A stretch of DNA of 64,000 bases from Manduca sexta (lineage: Eukaryota > Arthropoda > Insecta > Lepidoptera > Sphingidae). Below the pieces are notes generated by a model. That model was not told the origin of the DNA. It searched no databases and was given only the letters and a program-made list of their open reading frames with translations. Positions 1 to 9,813 of this stretch are shown here, one piece after another. Location of the stretch: positions 3,702,727-3,766,726 of the forward strand of contig NC_051123.1 in NCBI RefSeq assembly GCF_014839805.1. Direction: 5' to 3'. Every line of letters starts with the position of its first letter. Positions within the stretch are counted from its first letter, which is position 1. The position numbers were made by a program, and so were the translations under genes.

Positions 1-229
1 AATCGCTGATAGTTATTTAAAAACAATTGACAGTTATATAAAATTTACATTTTCGTTAAGTTTTCTTAAATTTTCTAATTTTCCGCATAATTTTTTGAAT
101 TTTTTTTCTTTCATAAGAACCTTCTCCTGACAATAACAAACACAACAAAAAACATAGTGAAATCTGTCCAGCTGTTCACGCGTGATGGCGTGACCAAGGG
201 AAATAGGGATTCATTTTTATATATATAGA
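1..229 (-). mobile_element. Helitron H copy (cut by the window edge)
   Basis: Read on the minus strand it starts A|TCTATATATATAAAAATGA, followed by the ATCCCTATTTCCCTTGGTCA block common to four other copies in this window. The 3' end with the hairpin and CTAG lies outside. Confidence 0.7.
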
Positions 230-754
230 TTATAAAACTATTACGAATCTGACGTTACTTCAGCAAGTCTGCGCGATGCCTTATTTTCGTCTATTACTCT
301 ACCCATTTAAAAAAAATCAAGAAACAAGATCACCCATCCCGGAAGATACCCAATTCGCTTAAAAAGCCGGCGCAAAATTCACAACAATGCAAACTCATGG
401 AGAAATTCCACCAGAATTGCATTAAAAGCATCCGTTTTGAAAATTCACATATTCGGATTACATGCCAGAATTCCTGGCTCCTCTCATATTACCCATTTTC
501 TCTATGTAACATAGCAACAGAATTTATATTGAAAATGTTGGATTCACTTTGAGCGGTATTATTACAGATTTCAAGAGAAACTATTTCGGCATCTCTATTT
601 TAGGTGATTTAATGTGTAGCTAAATTGGTTTCCAAATGGGATTGTTTGTTTGACCTTTATTTAGATTTGGGGTTTGGATTTCTAAAGTGCTTCAACAGCT
701 ATGCAACTTCAAATAATGAATGGACTTATCAGTATTGGTCATTTTAGTTCTTCG
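230..754. other. No recognised feature
   Basis: AT-rich sequence with short open frames only. I see no repeat family or gene signal in it. Confidence 0.5.
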
Positions 755-938
755 GAAAAACATCGTGAGGAAATCTGCATACCTGCGAAATTCTTCATAG
801 GAATTTTCGAGGGTGTGTGAAGACTACCAATCCGCACTAGGCCAGCGTGGTGGACTAAGGCCTAATCCCTCTCAGTATTAGAGGAGGCCCGTGTTCCAGC
901 AATGTGACAATATATAATATAGGGCTTATATTATGATA
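755..938 (+). mobile_element. SINE A, 3' fragment
   Basis: Carries the body and tail of family A (GGCCAGCGTGGTGGACTAAG, TAATCCCTCTCAG, then a TTATATTATG tail) but lacks the tRNA-like head. Confidence 0.75.
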
Positions 939-1206
939 TTAAAATCAGCGGTTAGACTATAAGTAACCGCGTAAATAAATGTATTTATTATCATAACATT
1001 CTAAACCGCAAAATATGAAAATAAAAAATACTTCTTAAAGAGTGTACAATGCGGAAAAATTCCACCACGCTCGCGAAATTGGTACGTAAACGCAATTTAC
1101 ACAGCGAGACAGCGCCGCACCCACTGTTTATACAAATAGATATACAAGTCTAAAAACTGCATTTGGGTGTTTGAAATTGAATTTGTTTTAGAATAACGTA
1201 TTTCTA

Positions 1207-1207
<1 letters not shown>

Positions 1208-1299
<92 letters not shown>

Positions 1300-1559
1300 G
1301 AATCCCTATTTCCCTTGGTCACGCCATCACGCGTGAACGGCTGGACCGATTTCACTATATTTTTTGTTGTGTTTGTTATAGTCAGGAGAAAGTTCTCATG
1401 AAAGAAAAAATTGCGCTTAAAATTATAAAATTTAAGAAAACTTAACAAAAATATTAATTTTATATAACTGTCAATTGTTTGAAATAACTGTCAGCGATTG
1501 ACAGAATGCGCGCTGCAAATTTATAGTTAATACGGGACAACGTCTGTTGGGTCAGCTAG
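1208..1559 (+). mobile_element. Helitron H copy with expanded TA tract
   Basis: Starts A|TC and ends GGGTCAGCTAG|T, as Helitrons do when they insert between A and T. The short TATATATA near the 5' end of other copies is here a TA microsatellite of about 80 bp (about 1213-1296). Confidence 0.75.
1213..1296. repeat. (TA)n microsatellite
   Basis: Uninterrupted alternating TA run inside the 5' end of the Helitron copy 1208-1559. Confidence 0.95.
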
Positions 1560-2017
1560 TATAATATATTAGATGAAGGTATATTAAAATACGTTTAAGG
1601 TCGACTCCGCTGAGCTCAGAGATTTTAAATATGTATGAAACTTAATGTCACAATAAAATGTCACTTAAATCAATTAGCCTTTCAACCGACGATATTATCT
1701 AACGGCCAATATATTTACTAACTGACAAGGTTACTGTTACTTTGGCCGAAATCAATTTTTTGTTGTGTCAACCCTTTTACTTTAGCGACGATTTTGTTTT
1801 GGCAATTCTTATGGATTTTACTTTAGCCGTTATTTACTTTTGCATTGTGTTATTGAACCGGGTGAAATTTATGAATAAAAAAAAACAAATCACGTAAATA
1901 GTAATTTTATAATCAAACACATATTTGCAAAACACACGTTGCTTTATTGAATAGATGAGGTTATCATTTTTTATATTCGAAAATAATTATACTATAACTA
2001 AAATAATCATGAAATAC
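1560..2017. other. No recognised feature
   Basis: AT-rich sequence between a Helitron copy and repeat K. No gene or repeat family recognised. Confidence 0.5.
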
Positions 2018-2338
2018 CATCGATATATATGTACTAGATTTGGCGTTCCGAACATTTACTGTGTTCAACTGAATTGAACTGTCATCCATTCAAACTGATT
2101 TTAGTATGGTATCAATATTGATGCTTGTGGTTGTGTACGGAGTGGCGCTTATAATATAAAAACGCGAGTCTAAGTGCAAACTTGGATTTGAACAAAAAAT
2201 ATTAGTCAAATAAGTAAAATTATTTGTTGTTCAAGTGAATAAATAGGTTATAACAGTGACGTTTTGGTTGCCATTTTACTTCGGATGTTAAACAAATAGT
2301 TTATATGGACGTTCGTGTCTATAGAATATACGTCAATG
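2018..2338 (+). repeat. Repeat K, copy 1 (promoter-like, unclassified)
   Basis: About 320 bp shared along its whole length with 17471-17797, from CATCGATATATATGTACTA to GAATATACGTCAATG. It carries a GTGTACGGAGTGGCGCT block followed by a TATA-like AT run and, further on, GAATAAATAG. The ends resemble each other in inverse (CATCGATATAT and CATTGACGTATAT). It may be a solo LTR or a DNA element. Confidence 0.6.
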
Positions 2339-2544
2339 TAAAATACAAATTATAGAACATTTAATGAAACGTCTGTATCTCAATTTCGCATTCATTTTGA
2401 AGTTACCGCAATCCCATGCGAAAACAAAAGTTCCTGCTCATCTTGCATAGCACAGGAGCTAGTAACAATAATTGCATATTGATTTTATTATTATGCAAAT
2501 TATAATTTATCTCGTTTGAAACATGATTTGTTTTTCTATAAATG

Positions 2545-2885
2545 TGCAGGATTATTTTGACATTACTCAATGTTAACCATAAAATACAGGTATCTTCTTA
2601 AAAATAACTATATGCAATTAGTTACTCCATCCGCCGATGTAAAATAAAAAAGTATAAGTACCGAACCAAATAAATATCAATAACAATAATTTTAATTTTA
2701 CACGCTCTTATGCCACCTTTAAGAGAATTTTTAGCAGCGGAAGTATCACTATTTCAATCAGAAATATAGTGACGCACACGTCACATTCGCACTAAACTAC
2801 GAAATGACACAAAAAATAGGAAACTAAAATCAAAAATTTTAAAGATTTTATTGTTTAGTTTTTGAATGCAATGTCAAATAACCCT
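2545..2885 (+). mobile_element. MITE M, diverged copy
   Basis: Shares the core with 13531-13759 (CCGATGTAAAATAAAAAAGT, TTTTAATTTTAC). The terminal GGATTATTTTGACATTACTC is a degraded form of the family end. Confidence 0.5.
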
Positions 2886-3186
2886 ATACATGTATAGGTA
2901 TAAATAAATGGGTGTTTTTTAAATATGAAAATTTTAAATATACAAAATGAAAAAGTAGTATAGGTATATTATTGTTATTGTTATTAGCAAAAAAAATTAT
3001 ATCGACTTCAAAATTATTTAAAACATAATTTGCATTAAGGTTCTGCGAAAATTAAAATAATTTGTCATTAACACTTTTATGTTTAAAATTACACCCTTTT
3101 TTGGGTTGACGGAGACCGCACAAACAAAATACATTAAAATGCGTATTAAAACAATGCCACAAACATCCAATCGAAAAAAAGTCGAT

Positions 3187-3550
3187 TATAATTCCCATCC
3201 ATCCTGTCGTTCCCTCAATGCAGAGGATCGTGACCGCAGTAGGCTGAGTTTATAGAGTCTATAAGCACCCTCCATCTGGTTCTATCATCGGCGGCGTGAA
3301 TTGCATCGTGCAGCTTGAGTTGCAAAGGTTTTGTGACTTGTTCACTCCATTAAGCCGATGGTCTCCCACGAGGACACTTGCCCTCTACTTTTCCCGACAA
3401 TATTATTTTTTCGAGGCTGTCGGTTTTGCGAGCTATATGTCCAAAGAAAGAGAGAATGCGTTTCCTGCAGAGTATCGAGAGCCGAGTGTGTATACGAAGT
3501 TCTTCCAGTATTGATTCATTTGCTCGCATAGCTGTCCTAGGTATACGGTA
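3187..3550 (-). pseudogene. LINE reverse-transcriptase C-terminal fragment
   Basis: On the minus strand the frame reads RKRILSFFGHIARKTDSLEK, then GKVEGKCPRGRPSA, an in-frame TAA, and later LHDAIHAADDRTRWRVL. The FFGHIARxDSLEK-GKVEGxxxRGR pattern is typical of the end of non-LTR retrotransposon ORF2 proteins. The stop and short length show a dead fragment. Confidence 0.7.
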
Positions 3551-3796
3551 TTATAGTTAAACATACAAATAACAAAATCAACTTTACAAAAATAGTTTTA
3601 ATTATGAGACACCAGCTCATAGCCTATAAACAGCAATCAGCTTAACGCCCGTCCCAGTACGAATGTCGGTACGTCGATTAAACTATGGAAAACCGATTGC
3701 GGCACGCTAAGAGAAGTCACTGATTTGCCCAACTAAGGCCGATATTAAGATAAGTATTTGATTTCTTATGTTTACGCGAATGTTAGACATTCAAAT

Positions 3797-4028
3797 TAAA
3801 ATATATTTTTTTGGATTTTATCGCGGCTTTTATATTTTAATTTTCTCCCGACATTTCGAAGACACTGTGACCTTATTCTGCGTATATCGGACCACCAATA
3901 GTAAAAAAAAAAAAAAAAAATATAATTGTAACATGTAGGTAGATATGATAACTTTGAAATGACCAACCCCTCAGTCCCCCCGTGACCAAAAAGGCTGTAG
4001 TATTCGAAACGTGAGAAAATTAACATGA
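3797..4028. mobile_element. MITE G (long inverted ends)
   Basis: The left end GGATTTTATCGCGGCTTTTA and TTTTCTCCCGACATTTCGAA are mirrored at the right by TTCGAAACGTGAGAAAATTA. The centre holds a poly-A run. Other copies or halves lie near 15.7, 23.5, 37.0, 39.5, 40.2, 43.6 and 63.4 kb. Confidence 0.65.
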
Positions 4029-4386
4029 GTATTTCTCAAAATATATAAACAAATATGCATTGTACTGCTTTGACCCCACTAATTAGTGGGTGTACAATTC
4101 TTTATACGTCTACACTTTAGTATACATTATACTTCTACTGAACACATGGATATAGTTTGGAAGCAATAATTTCTAGTCCAATACTCGCTAAGCTCGCGAA
4201 GTTGTCACAAAGTACATAAGACGTGAGACAAATTATTTTTCTGTTAGGATTCAACAATTTTTCACGAGGCTGTACGATGTTTTGAACTCGCATTTTATAT
4301 TCACGCTACACAAATGTTTACTTCGGTTTGTGTTGACATATTGTTCGTTCCTGACAAATCATTTAAAATTGATATGTATGTATCAG

Positions 4387-4990
4387 TGGATATCGACCAC
4401 CGTACATTTGAAGTTAATACCCGCCATAGTGGCATACGTAAGTATGTCGCGTTCCGGAATCAGCCTGTGTATATCCGATTCCAGACCAACATAATAGGGA
4501 ACCGGCCTATGCTTGATTTTATACATTATTCTATATGTAATGGTTAATAATACGAAAAAGAAGCACTCCTGCGAAAACTGCATAAAAATTGGTTAAAAAA
4601 TGAGCGAGTAATTCATATTTAAAATATTGTAATGTGCAGAAGTGGGCGCGATGTGGGGATATCGCTTCATCTCTATCTTACGCACGCGTCGTAATTCCCG
4701 ATGACGTCACATGTGGGTATTTCGTCTCTTTTCTGTTTCTTGTTAATTACCCCTTGCACCGAAATTCAAAGACAACGTTGTTGATTTTTTACCGGATTTT
4801 AATAATTCCTTTTGTGTTATAATTTAAATTATGTAAATATTTGATAATAGTAAAGAACAAAAATGAGTCCGGTACCCTATTGTGTCGACTGTCGACGGTT
4901 AATCATTTCTCATCAGTCGACATTCTTTCAACCCTCTCCACTTACTGTCAAGGGTAGTGGCTTCACTTTGCCGTGTTCTTAAAAAAAAAG
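4387..4990 (-). repeat. Repeat B, split by a younger insertion
   Basis: Parts 4387-4496 and 4878-4990 form one B copy when 4497-4877 is removed. B is a family of about 230 bp with CGCGTTCCGGAATCAGCCTG and CCGGCATAATTGTGTCGACTG blocks, seen more than a dozen times here. It has no recognised coding capacity. Confidence 0.7.
4497..4877. mobile_element. TA-flanked MITE (Tc1/mariner-like) inside repeat B
   Basis: Begins GGGAACCGGCC and ends GGCC-like in inverse (GTCCGGTACCC), flanked by TA on both sides. Removing it with one TA restores repeat B. The inner part includes CGATGACGTCACATGTGGG. No transposase frame; a non-autonomous element of 381 bp. Confidence 0.7.
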
Positions 4991-5649
4991 TTATCCATTA
5001 AAGAAAACTTACTAATGTTGTAAAACCAAAACCTAACAAACTAAGCAAGTTTGCAGATCTGTTTATTTAAACTGACTGGGATCCATGTAAATAAGGAAAC
5101 GTTTCTTTATAAGCGTAATTTATACGCTGTTTGTGTTACTCGTATTTGGTTTGCCGCTAGTCCTTGGATTTGTAAATGTGTTTCTGCTTTCCATGACGTC
5201 GATATCGACATCTTTTTTAATGTACCTACATTGTATACTATTATATAAAGCTGCAGGGCTTGCTTAAACGCGCAAATATCAGGAACTACTAGGTCGAATT
5301 CAAAAATCATTTTAGTGTTAGAAATTAATAGTGACTAATCGGAGCGAAACATTAATAAATTTTTGCAAACACGTAAAATTTATTCCTTTTGAGAGTTTCC
5401 GTTGTGCTGCATAAACATTTCATGACAAACTGGTATGTATGTTGTATAATTAATTACTGCATGTACTTGATCACATAAGCTGCAAAATGACATGAGATGA
5501 TATTCAGCATGGAAAATGCTTTGGAAATTTCTTGGCAGGTTAAACGCTCTAACTTTTAACAATATATTTTTCAAGTTATTTAGCCATAAGATCAATTTAT
5601 TATTTATTATTGACGAGTTAGATAGTGATATATATTATATTAATCTTAA
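4991..5649. other. No recognised feature
   Basis: AT-rich, only short open frames without family resemblance. Confidence 0.5.
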
Positions 5650-5975
5650 AAGCGGCAATAGCCTAATAGGGTGAGAAACGGACTGCCGAGACGAATGTTC
5701 GCAGGTTCAAATCCCAAAGCCACTCACCTCTGTCTATTCTCAAATTATATGTATTCTTTGTGAATTATCGCTTGCTTTAACAGTGAAGGAAAACTTCATG
5801 AGGAAACTTGCATACCTAAGAAGTTTTACTTAATAAAATTTTGAGGGTGTGTGAGGTCTACCAATCCGCACCAGGCCAACGTGTTGTACTAAGGCCTAAT
5901 CCCTCTCAGTAGTAGAGGAGATCCGTGCCCAGCTGTGGGAAGGTATATAATACAAAGCTGATATTATTATTATAT
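5650..5975 (+). mobile_element. SINE A, nearly full length
   Basis: The tRNA-like head has box A (ATAGCCTAATAGGG) and box B (GGTTCAAATCC). The body contains AAGGCCTAATCCCTCTCAG and the tail is (ATT)n. Polymerase III-transcribed, LINE-mobilised elements of this build are common in Lepidoptera. Confidence 0.85.
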
Positions 5976-6052
5976 GCTATACTTACATTGAATCTTGTCA
6001 CATGATGTGATAGCCTATAGCTTCAGTGAGCACAAGTCTAATTCCAGCGTAA

Positions 6053-6362
6053 GGGGCCGTTCAAGTATTACGTAACGCAATTTGGGAGAGAGATGGGTTT
6101 TGTAAAACGTTACGATGCGTAACAGGGGCGGGACGGATTCTTCGCACAAAGCGTTATGTAACATTGGTATGTTTATTTTAAAATGATAACAAAGGTATTT
6201 TAGCAACTTTCCGGTATTTTGCGTAAAATAATTGTGAATATTATAAAAAAATTGTAACTTTAGAGTTACACAACTTTTGGTGGCGTACAGGAAAATGTTA
6301 CGGCGCGTTACATGGGGGTCAAAATCTTCAGAAATTGTGTTACGTAATATTTGAATGGCCCC
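6053..6362. mobile_element. MITE with 3-bp TAA target duplication (PIF/Harbinger-like)
   Basis: Terminal inverted repeats GGGGCCGTTCAAGTATTACG and its mirror CGTAATATTTGAATGGCCCC, flanked by TAA at 6050-6052 and 6363-6365. 310 bp, no intact transposase. Confidence 0.8.
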
Positions 6363-6376
6363 TAATTTAAGTGTTT

Positions 6377-6478
6377 GTTTTTGATTTGAAAAACATGTAT
6401 CGCTAAAACTAAGCGGTTTAAAGCTTCGTTTTTGAATTGAAAAACATGTATTGCTAAAACTTTGCGGTTTAAAGCTTA
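6377..6478. repeat. Two tandem 51-bp units
   Basis: Unit 1 (6377-6427) and unit 2 (6428-6478) differ by a few bases. On the minus strand they stay in frame as a 17-residue repeat (SFKPQSFSNTCFSIQKR and SFKPLSFSDTCFSNQKQ). Confidence 0.8.
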
Positions 6479-6743
6479 GTTTGTCAACTTCGTAACTCAA
6501 ATGCGCTTCTACAAAACCCATGAGGCAAACGTAGATAAAATAATAAATTTCCACATTTTCTACTCACTACCCCAGTTTTTCTAGCAAAACGTCCAATTTC
6601 AATTATGAAGTTTAATAAAATCTTGAATAAATTTTTTGCAGTTCCACACCGCAGTGCTAAAAGTGCAAAATTTGATCTTTCATCGTCTCTTATTCTTTGA
6701 GAAATTGCAAAATGAACTTATGAGTAAGCAAAAATATTTTATA

Positions 6744-7409
6744 CTAGATGACCCGGTGAACTTCGTATCACCTACATACATTTATTATTGTTATTTATTG
6801 TGAAACACAATTTTGCCATACAATACGTATGTTATCATTATCTGTCTCTCGCTAGTCGAGAGTACGATTTGCACGTGAAGTAGCTCGTCGTACATTTGAT
6901 TAACTTCGACTATCTAAGTCATCTTCTCCGTGGCATTTTGCGACAATAACGATAAATAAAGTTCTTACGCACTGACAAATTGATGATAGATTTTAATAAT
7001 AGTCTTGAAATTTATTTATTTATTTTCTATTTTTAAGACCCCACTGACACTTTTACACTTTATTTATTTCTGAAATGTTTTGAATTTGAACAAAATAAAC
7101 CAAAGAAATCGGACCTCATAATACAACTATGAAACAGACTTATTTCTGAATACATCTATATATATGTTACAGTTCTTTATTTCTAAAAAGAGAAAAGACA
7201 TGAAATGTTTGACAGGTAGGAACATTTTGTATTGAAAACTTATATTGTCGTTTTTAGTATTTTCAGTTATTTATTGTTTATGTTCGTCACCGTTTAATCC
7301 ATCCCTGGACTTCCACAAATAATTCAAAACCAAAATTAGCCAAATCGGTTCAGCCGTTCTCGAGTTTTAGCGAGACTAACGAACAGCAATTGATTTTTAT
7401 ATATATAGA
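6744..7409 (-). mobile_element. Small non-autonomous Helitron
   Basis: The minus strand begins A|TCTATATATATAAAAATCA and ends CCGGGTCATCTAG|T, i.e. 5' TC and 3' CTAG between A and T. About 666 bp, no Rep/helicase frame. The 5' part (CGAGAACGGCTGAACCGATT) is a known style of lepidopteran Helitron. Confidence 0.75.
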
Positions 7410-8334
7410 TTAAAACTATTTTATGTCATATGCCTGTAGGTATTCTATTAAATTCAATAAAAATTTATGTCAGTTTACATCACAATGGAATTCTGTGTTT
7501 CTGTTACCCGGAAATTGCAAAAGGACTGAAAGCTTATATCCAATTCCATTTCCATATTAGCATTTTAACAGAAATTTAATTTCAAAGAGCAAATCGCTGA
7601 AACCATTTTACTTCAGTTCTTGGATATAATTTATGAGCGATAAAATTGTTTTATTTCATAAGGCACCGCCCAAACTACTTCGACATGCATCAAACATACG
7701 ACGCAAAATGGTAGCAATAAGATGTTAATCTACTGTTATAGTGAAGGTTTTATTTGTTTTAAATAACCTTAAACCTCTTTAATTGTAACCCTTTTTTCAA
7801 ATATTTCCTTTCGATTGTTCCAAGTAACATCTCCAGTTAAAATCTTTTGTATTTTTATATCAGATGGCCGACTAATTACTGGCCGATTCGCAAATCTGGG
7901 GGATTCTAGTATCCTTTCGCGGGCTTCCCCTAATGTTGCCTATCAAAAAATAATAAAACCTCCAATAAAGTTAGCGCCACTATTCCTAACTAAATAAAAG
8001 TCTAAGCCGTGCTAATTAAGCCGTCTTATAATCGAAGCCTAACGTCATAGCCGACAAGTCATTAGAGCAAAGTGTCTGATTAGAAACTATAATTCAAGCT
8101 ATTATAGCACATTTACCAGATAGCTTGATCGATGGACGCCACGAAGCATACTCAATCAAATCGTCAACAATTAGCATGTGGTTTACGCCCTAATTATTGT
8201 TTGACAAGGCATTTCTGAGTCTAATGATGATATTAATAGTCGTTTAGGGTCAATTGGAATGTCATGGGATCAAATTCAAGCATATTTCGTCGGTGGAAGA
8301 AAATATAATGAGGAATCCCACATACTTACGCCCC
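7410..8334. other. No recognised feature
   Basis: AT-rich, no gene or repeat family identified. Confidence 0.5.
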
Positions 8335-8690
8335 TGAGGCAATTCTTGTGTGCTCGGTGTCCACACCGAATGCACGGGGAGATATTTGCCGCGGCTCTAG
8401 GCCTACAGTTCCGTGGGTACACCTCTTGGTTGTAAGTACAAATAGGGCTTATGAGGGCTCGTGAACATTTCTCCTCCTTTCTTCCTTCTCCCCGACGCAC
8501 ATCTCAAAAGAGGGTTCCTATTCTTCCCCCACACTACGTACCTTCAAATATTCCCTCCCAGCTCTCCTCCAGGTTTCTGCAGTCGCTAACCCGCGGGATT
8601 CGAATATCCCATTCACAGGTTTCTCCCGCAGATGATTGCAGGGATGCCTATTCCAACAATGAAATAAACCCACATTCGTAAGATTTAATA
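8335..8690 (-). repeat. Repeat P, copy 1
   Basis: Matches 42080-42390 in the opposite orientation (AGGGCTCGTGAACATTTCTC against GAGAGCTCGCGAACAATTCC). It is GC-richer than its surroundings. A minus-strand frame reads CIRCGHRAHKNCLRG, matched by CIQCEDQVHKNTLEG in the other copy, which hints at a decayed retroelement coding end. Confidence 0.55.
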
Positions 8691-9274
8691 ATTGATGACG
8701 AATTGTGAAGTGTGCCAAACTATAAATTGGTGGTGGACTCAAAACTCTCTGTATTAGAGACTCTTAATAAAAATTATTATCCAATCCGTATAATAAAATA
8801 AAACGAATCTTTAAATTCATTTATTTAATGGTAACCTATTACAATACAACTTATTTAGACAAAAATGCGTTCCTCCTAAAAATATGTTCTGATATCCATA
8901 ACATAATATCTAACTTCTCAAACTATTCTAAACCTAGATCAGTAAGCTACAAAGTCCAATTTCATTTATAACCAAATTATATTACAAAACTAAATAATAA
9001 CATTTCTCTATTGACGTCAAATAAAAAAAAATATTATAAATATACACAAGAAAATTTTAACTACTTAATATATGTTTGTATAAACCAAGAGAGTTCTTAA
9101 AGTTAGAGATACAATTTCGTCAACATTTTAAAATATATATCATTGCAAAAAGTCATATTCAAGATCCGAAGAATATAAAAAAAATTATAAAAAGGATATT
9201 TCGTATGTCTGCATATCAAGAAATAATACAGATATTATTCATCTGATGTGACTATTTCTGCAATACATTTTTTA
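8691..9274 (-). other. AT-rich stretch, possible distal 3'UTR of gene 1
   Basis: No repeat recognised. It carries AATAAA on the minus strand at 8820-8825, the nearest canonical signal I noticed downstream of gene 1, separated from the stop by a repeat B copy. Confidence 0.3.
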
Positions 9275-9508
9275 TACGTGTGCGACAAAGTGACCCCACT
9301 GTACCTGATGGTAAGTGGAGTGAGCTCCAATAGAATGTCAATTAACGAGAGATGATTACCCCTCGACAGTCGACACAATTACAGCGGCCTGTTGGAACCG
9401 GATATACACAGGCTGATCGCGGAACGCGACACACTTTCATGAGCCACTATGGCTGGTTTTAACACCTTGTGTACGGTGGTCGCTATACGGGCGGATATAA
9501 AATATTAA
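9275..9508 (+). repeat. Repeat B, nearly complete
   Basis: Runs from GACAAAGTGACCCCACTG through GATGATTACCCCTCGACAGT and CCGGATATACACAGGCTGAT to GGGCGGATATAAAATATT. This is the most complete copy for defining the family. Confidence 0.75.
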
Positions 9509-9664
9509 ATAATAAATAAGCAAATAATTAAATAGCTTTGTTTTTGCTAAAAAGATGAGTTAGATACTGTAAAAAGAACTTTATGGTATATACAATAGGA
9601 TCAATATCAAAAAGAGTCAATAAATAAATACAATGCACTTCAACCCTTACATCTATATAATAAA

Positions 9665-9813
9665 TTAATCGAAGTCAAGCTTTCGAAATGATCCAGCCAA
9701 ATATTCCTCATTAATGTTGCTACCGGGCCTTAGGTTTTCGTTCGACACCATCTTGCTGGCTTCTATTAGATATTGTTTTGTTTTTGTATTGCGCAATTCT
9801 TTTTCATATTTAT
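9665..9813 (-). CDS. Gene 1, terminal coding exon
   Basis: Acceptor TTTTTTTACAG, ending in TAA. 149 nt. It encodes the charged C-terminal tail ending RPGSNINEEYLAGSFRKLDF plus a final D. The NEEYxGxxGxFKxL-type ending is shared with genes 2 and 3. Confidence 0.9.

Noticed and set aside
4072..4094. Perfect palindrome CCCACTAATTAGTGGG as a regulatory site
   Set aside because: Single occurrence in intergenic AT-rich DNA with no nearby gene; no support for function.
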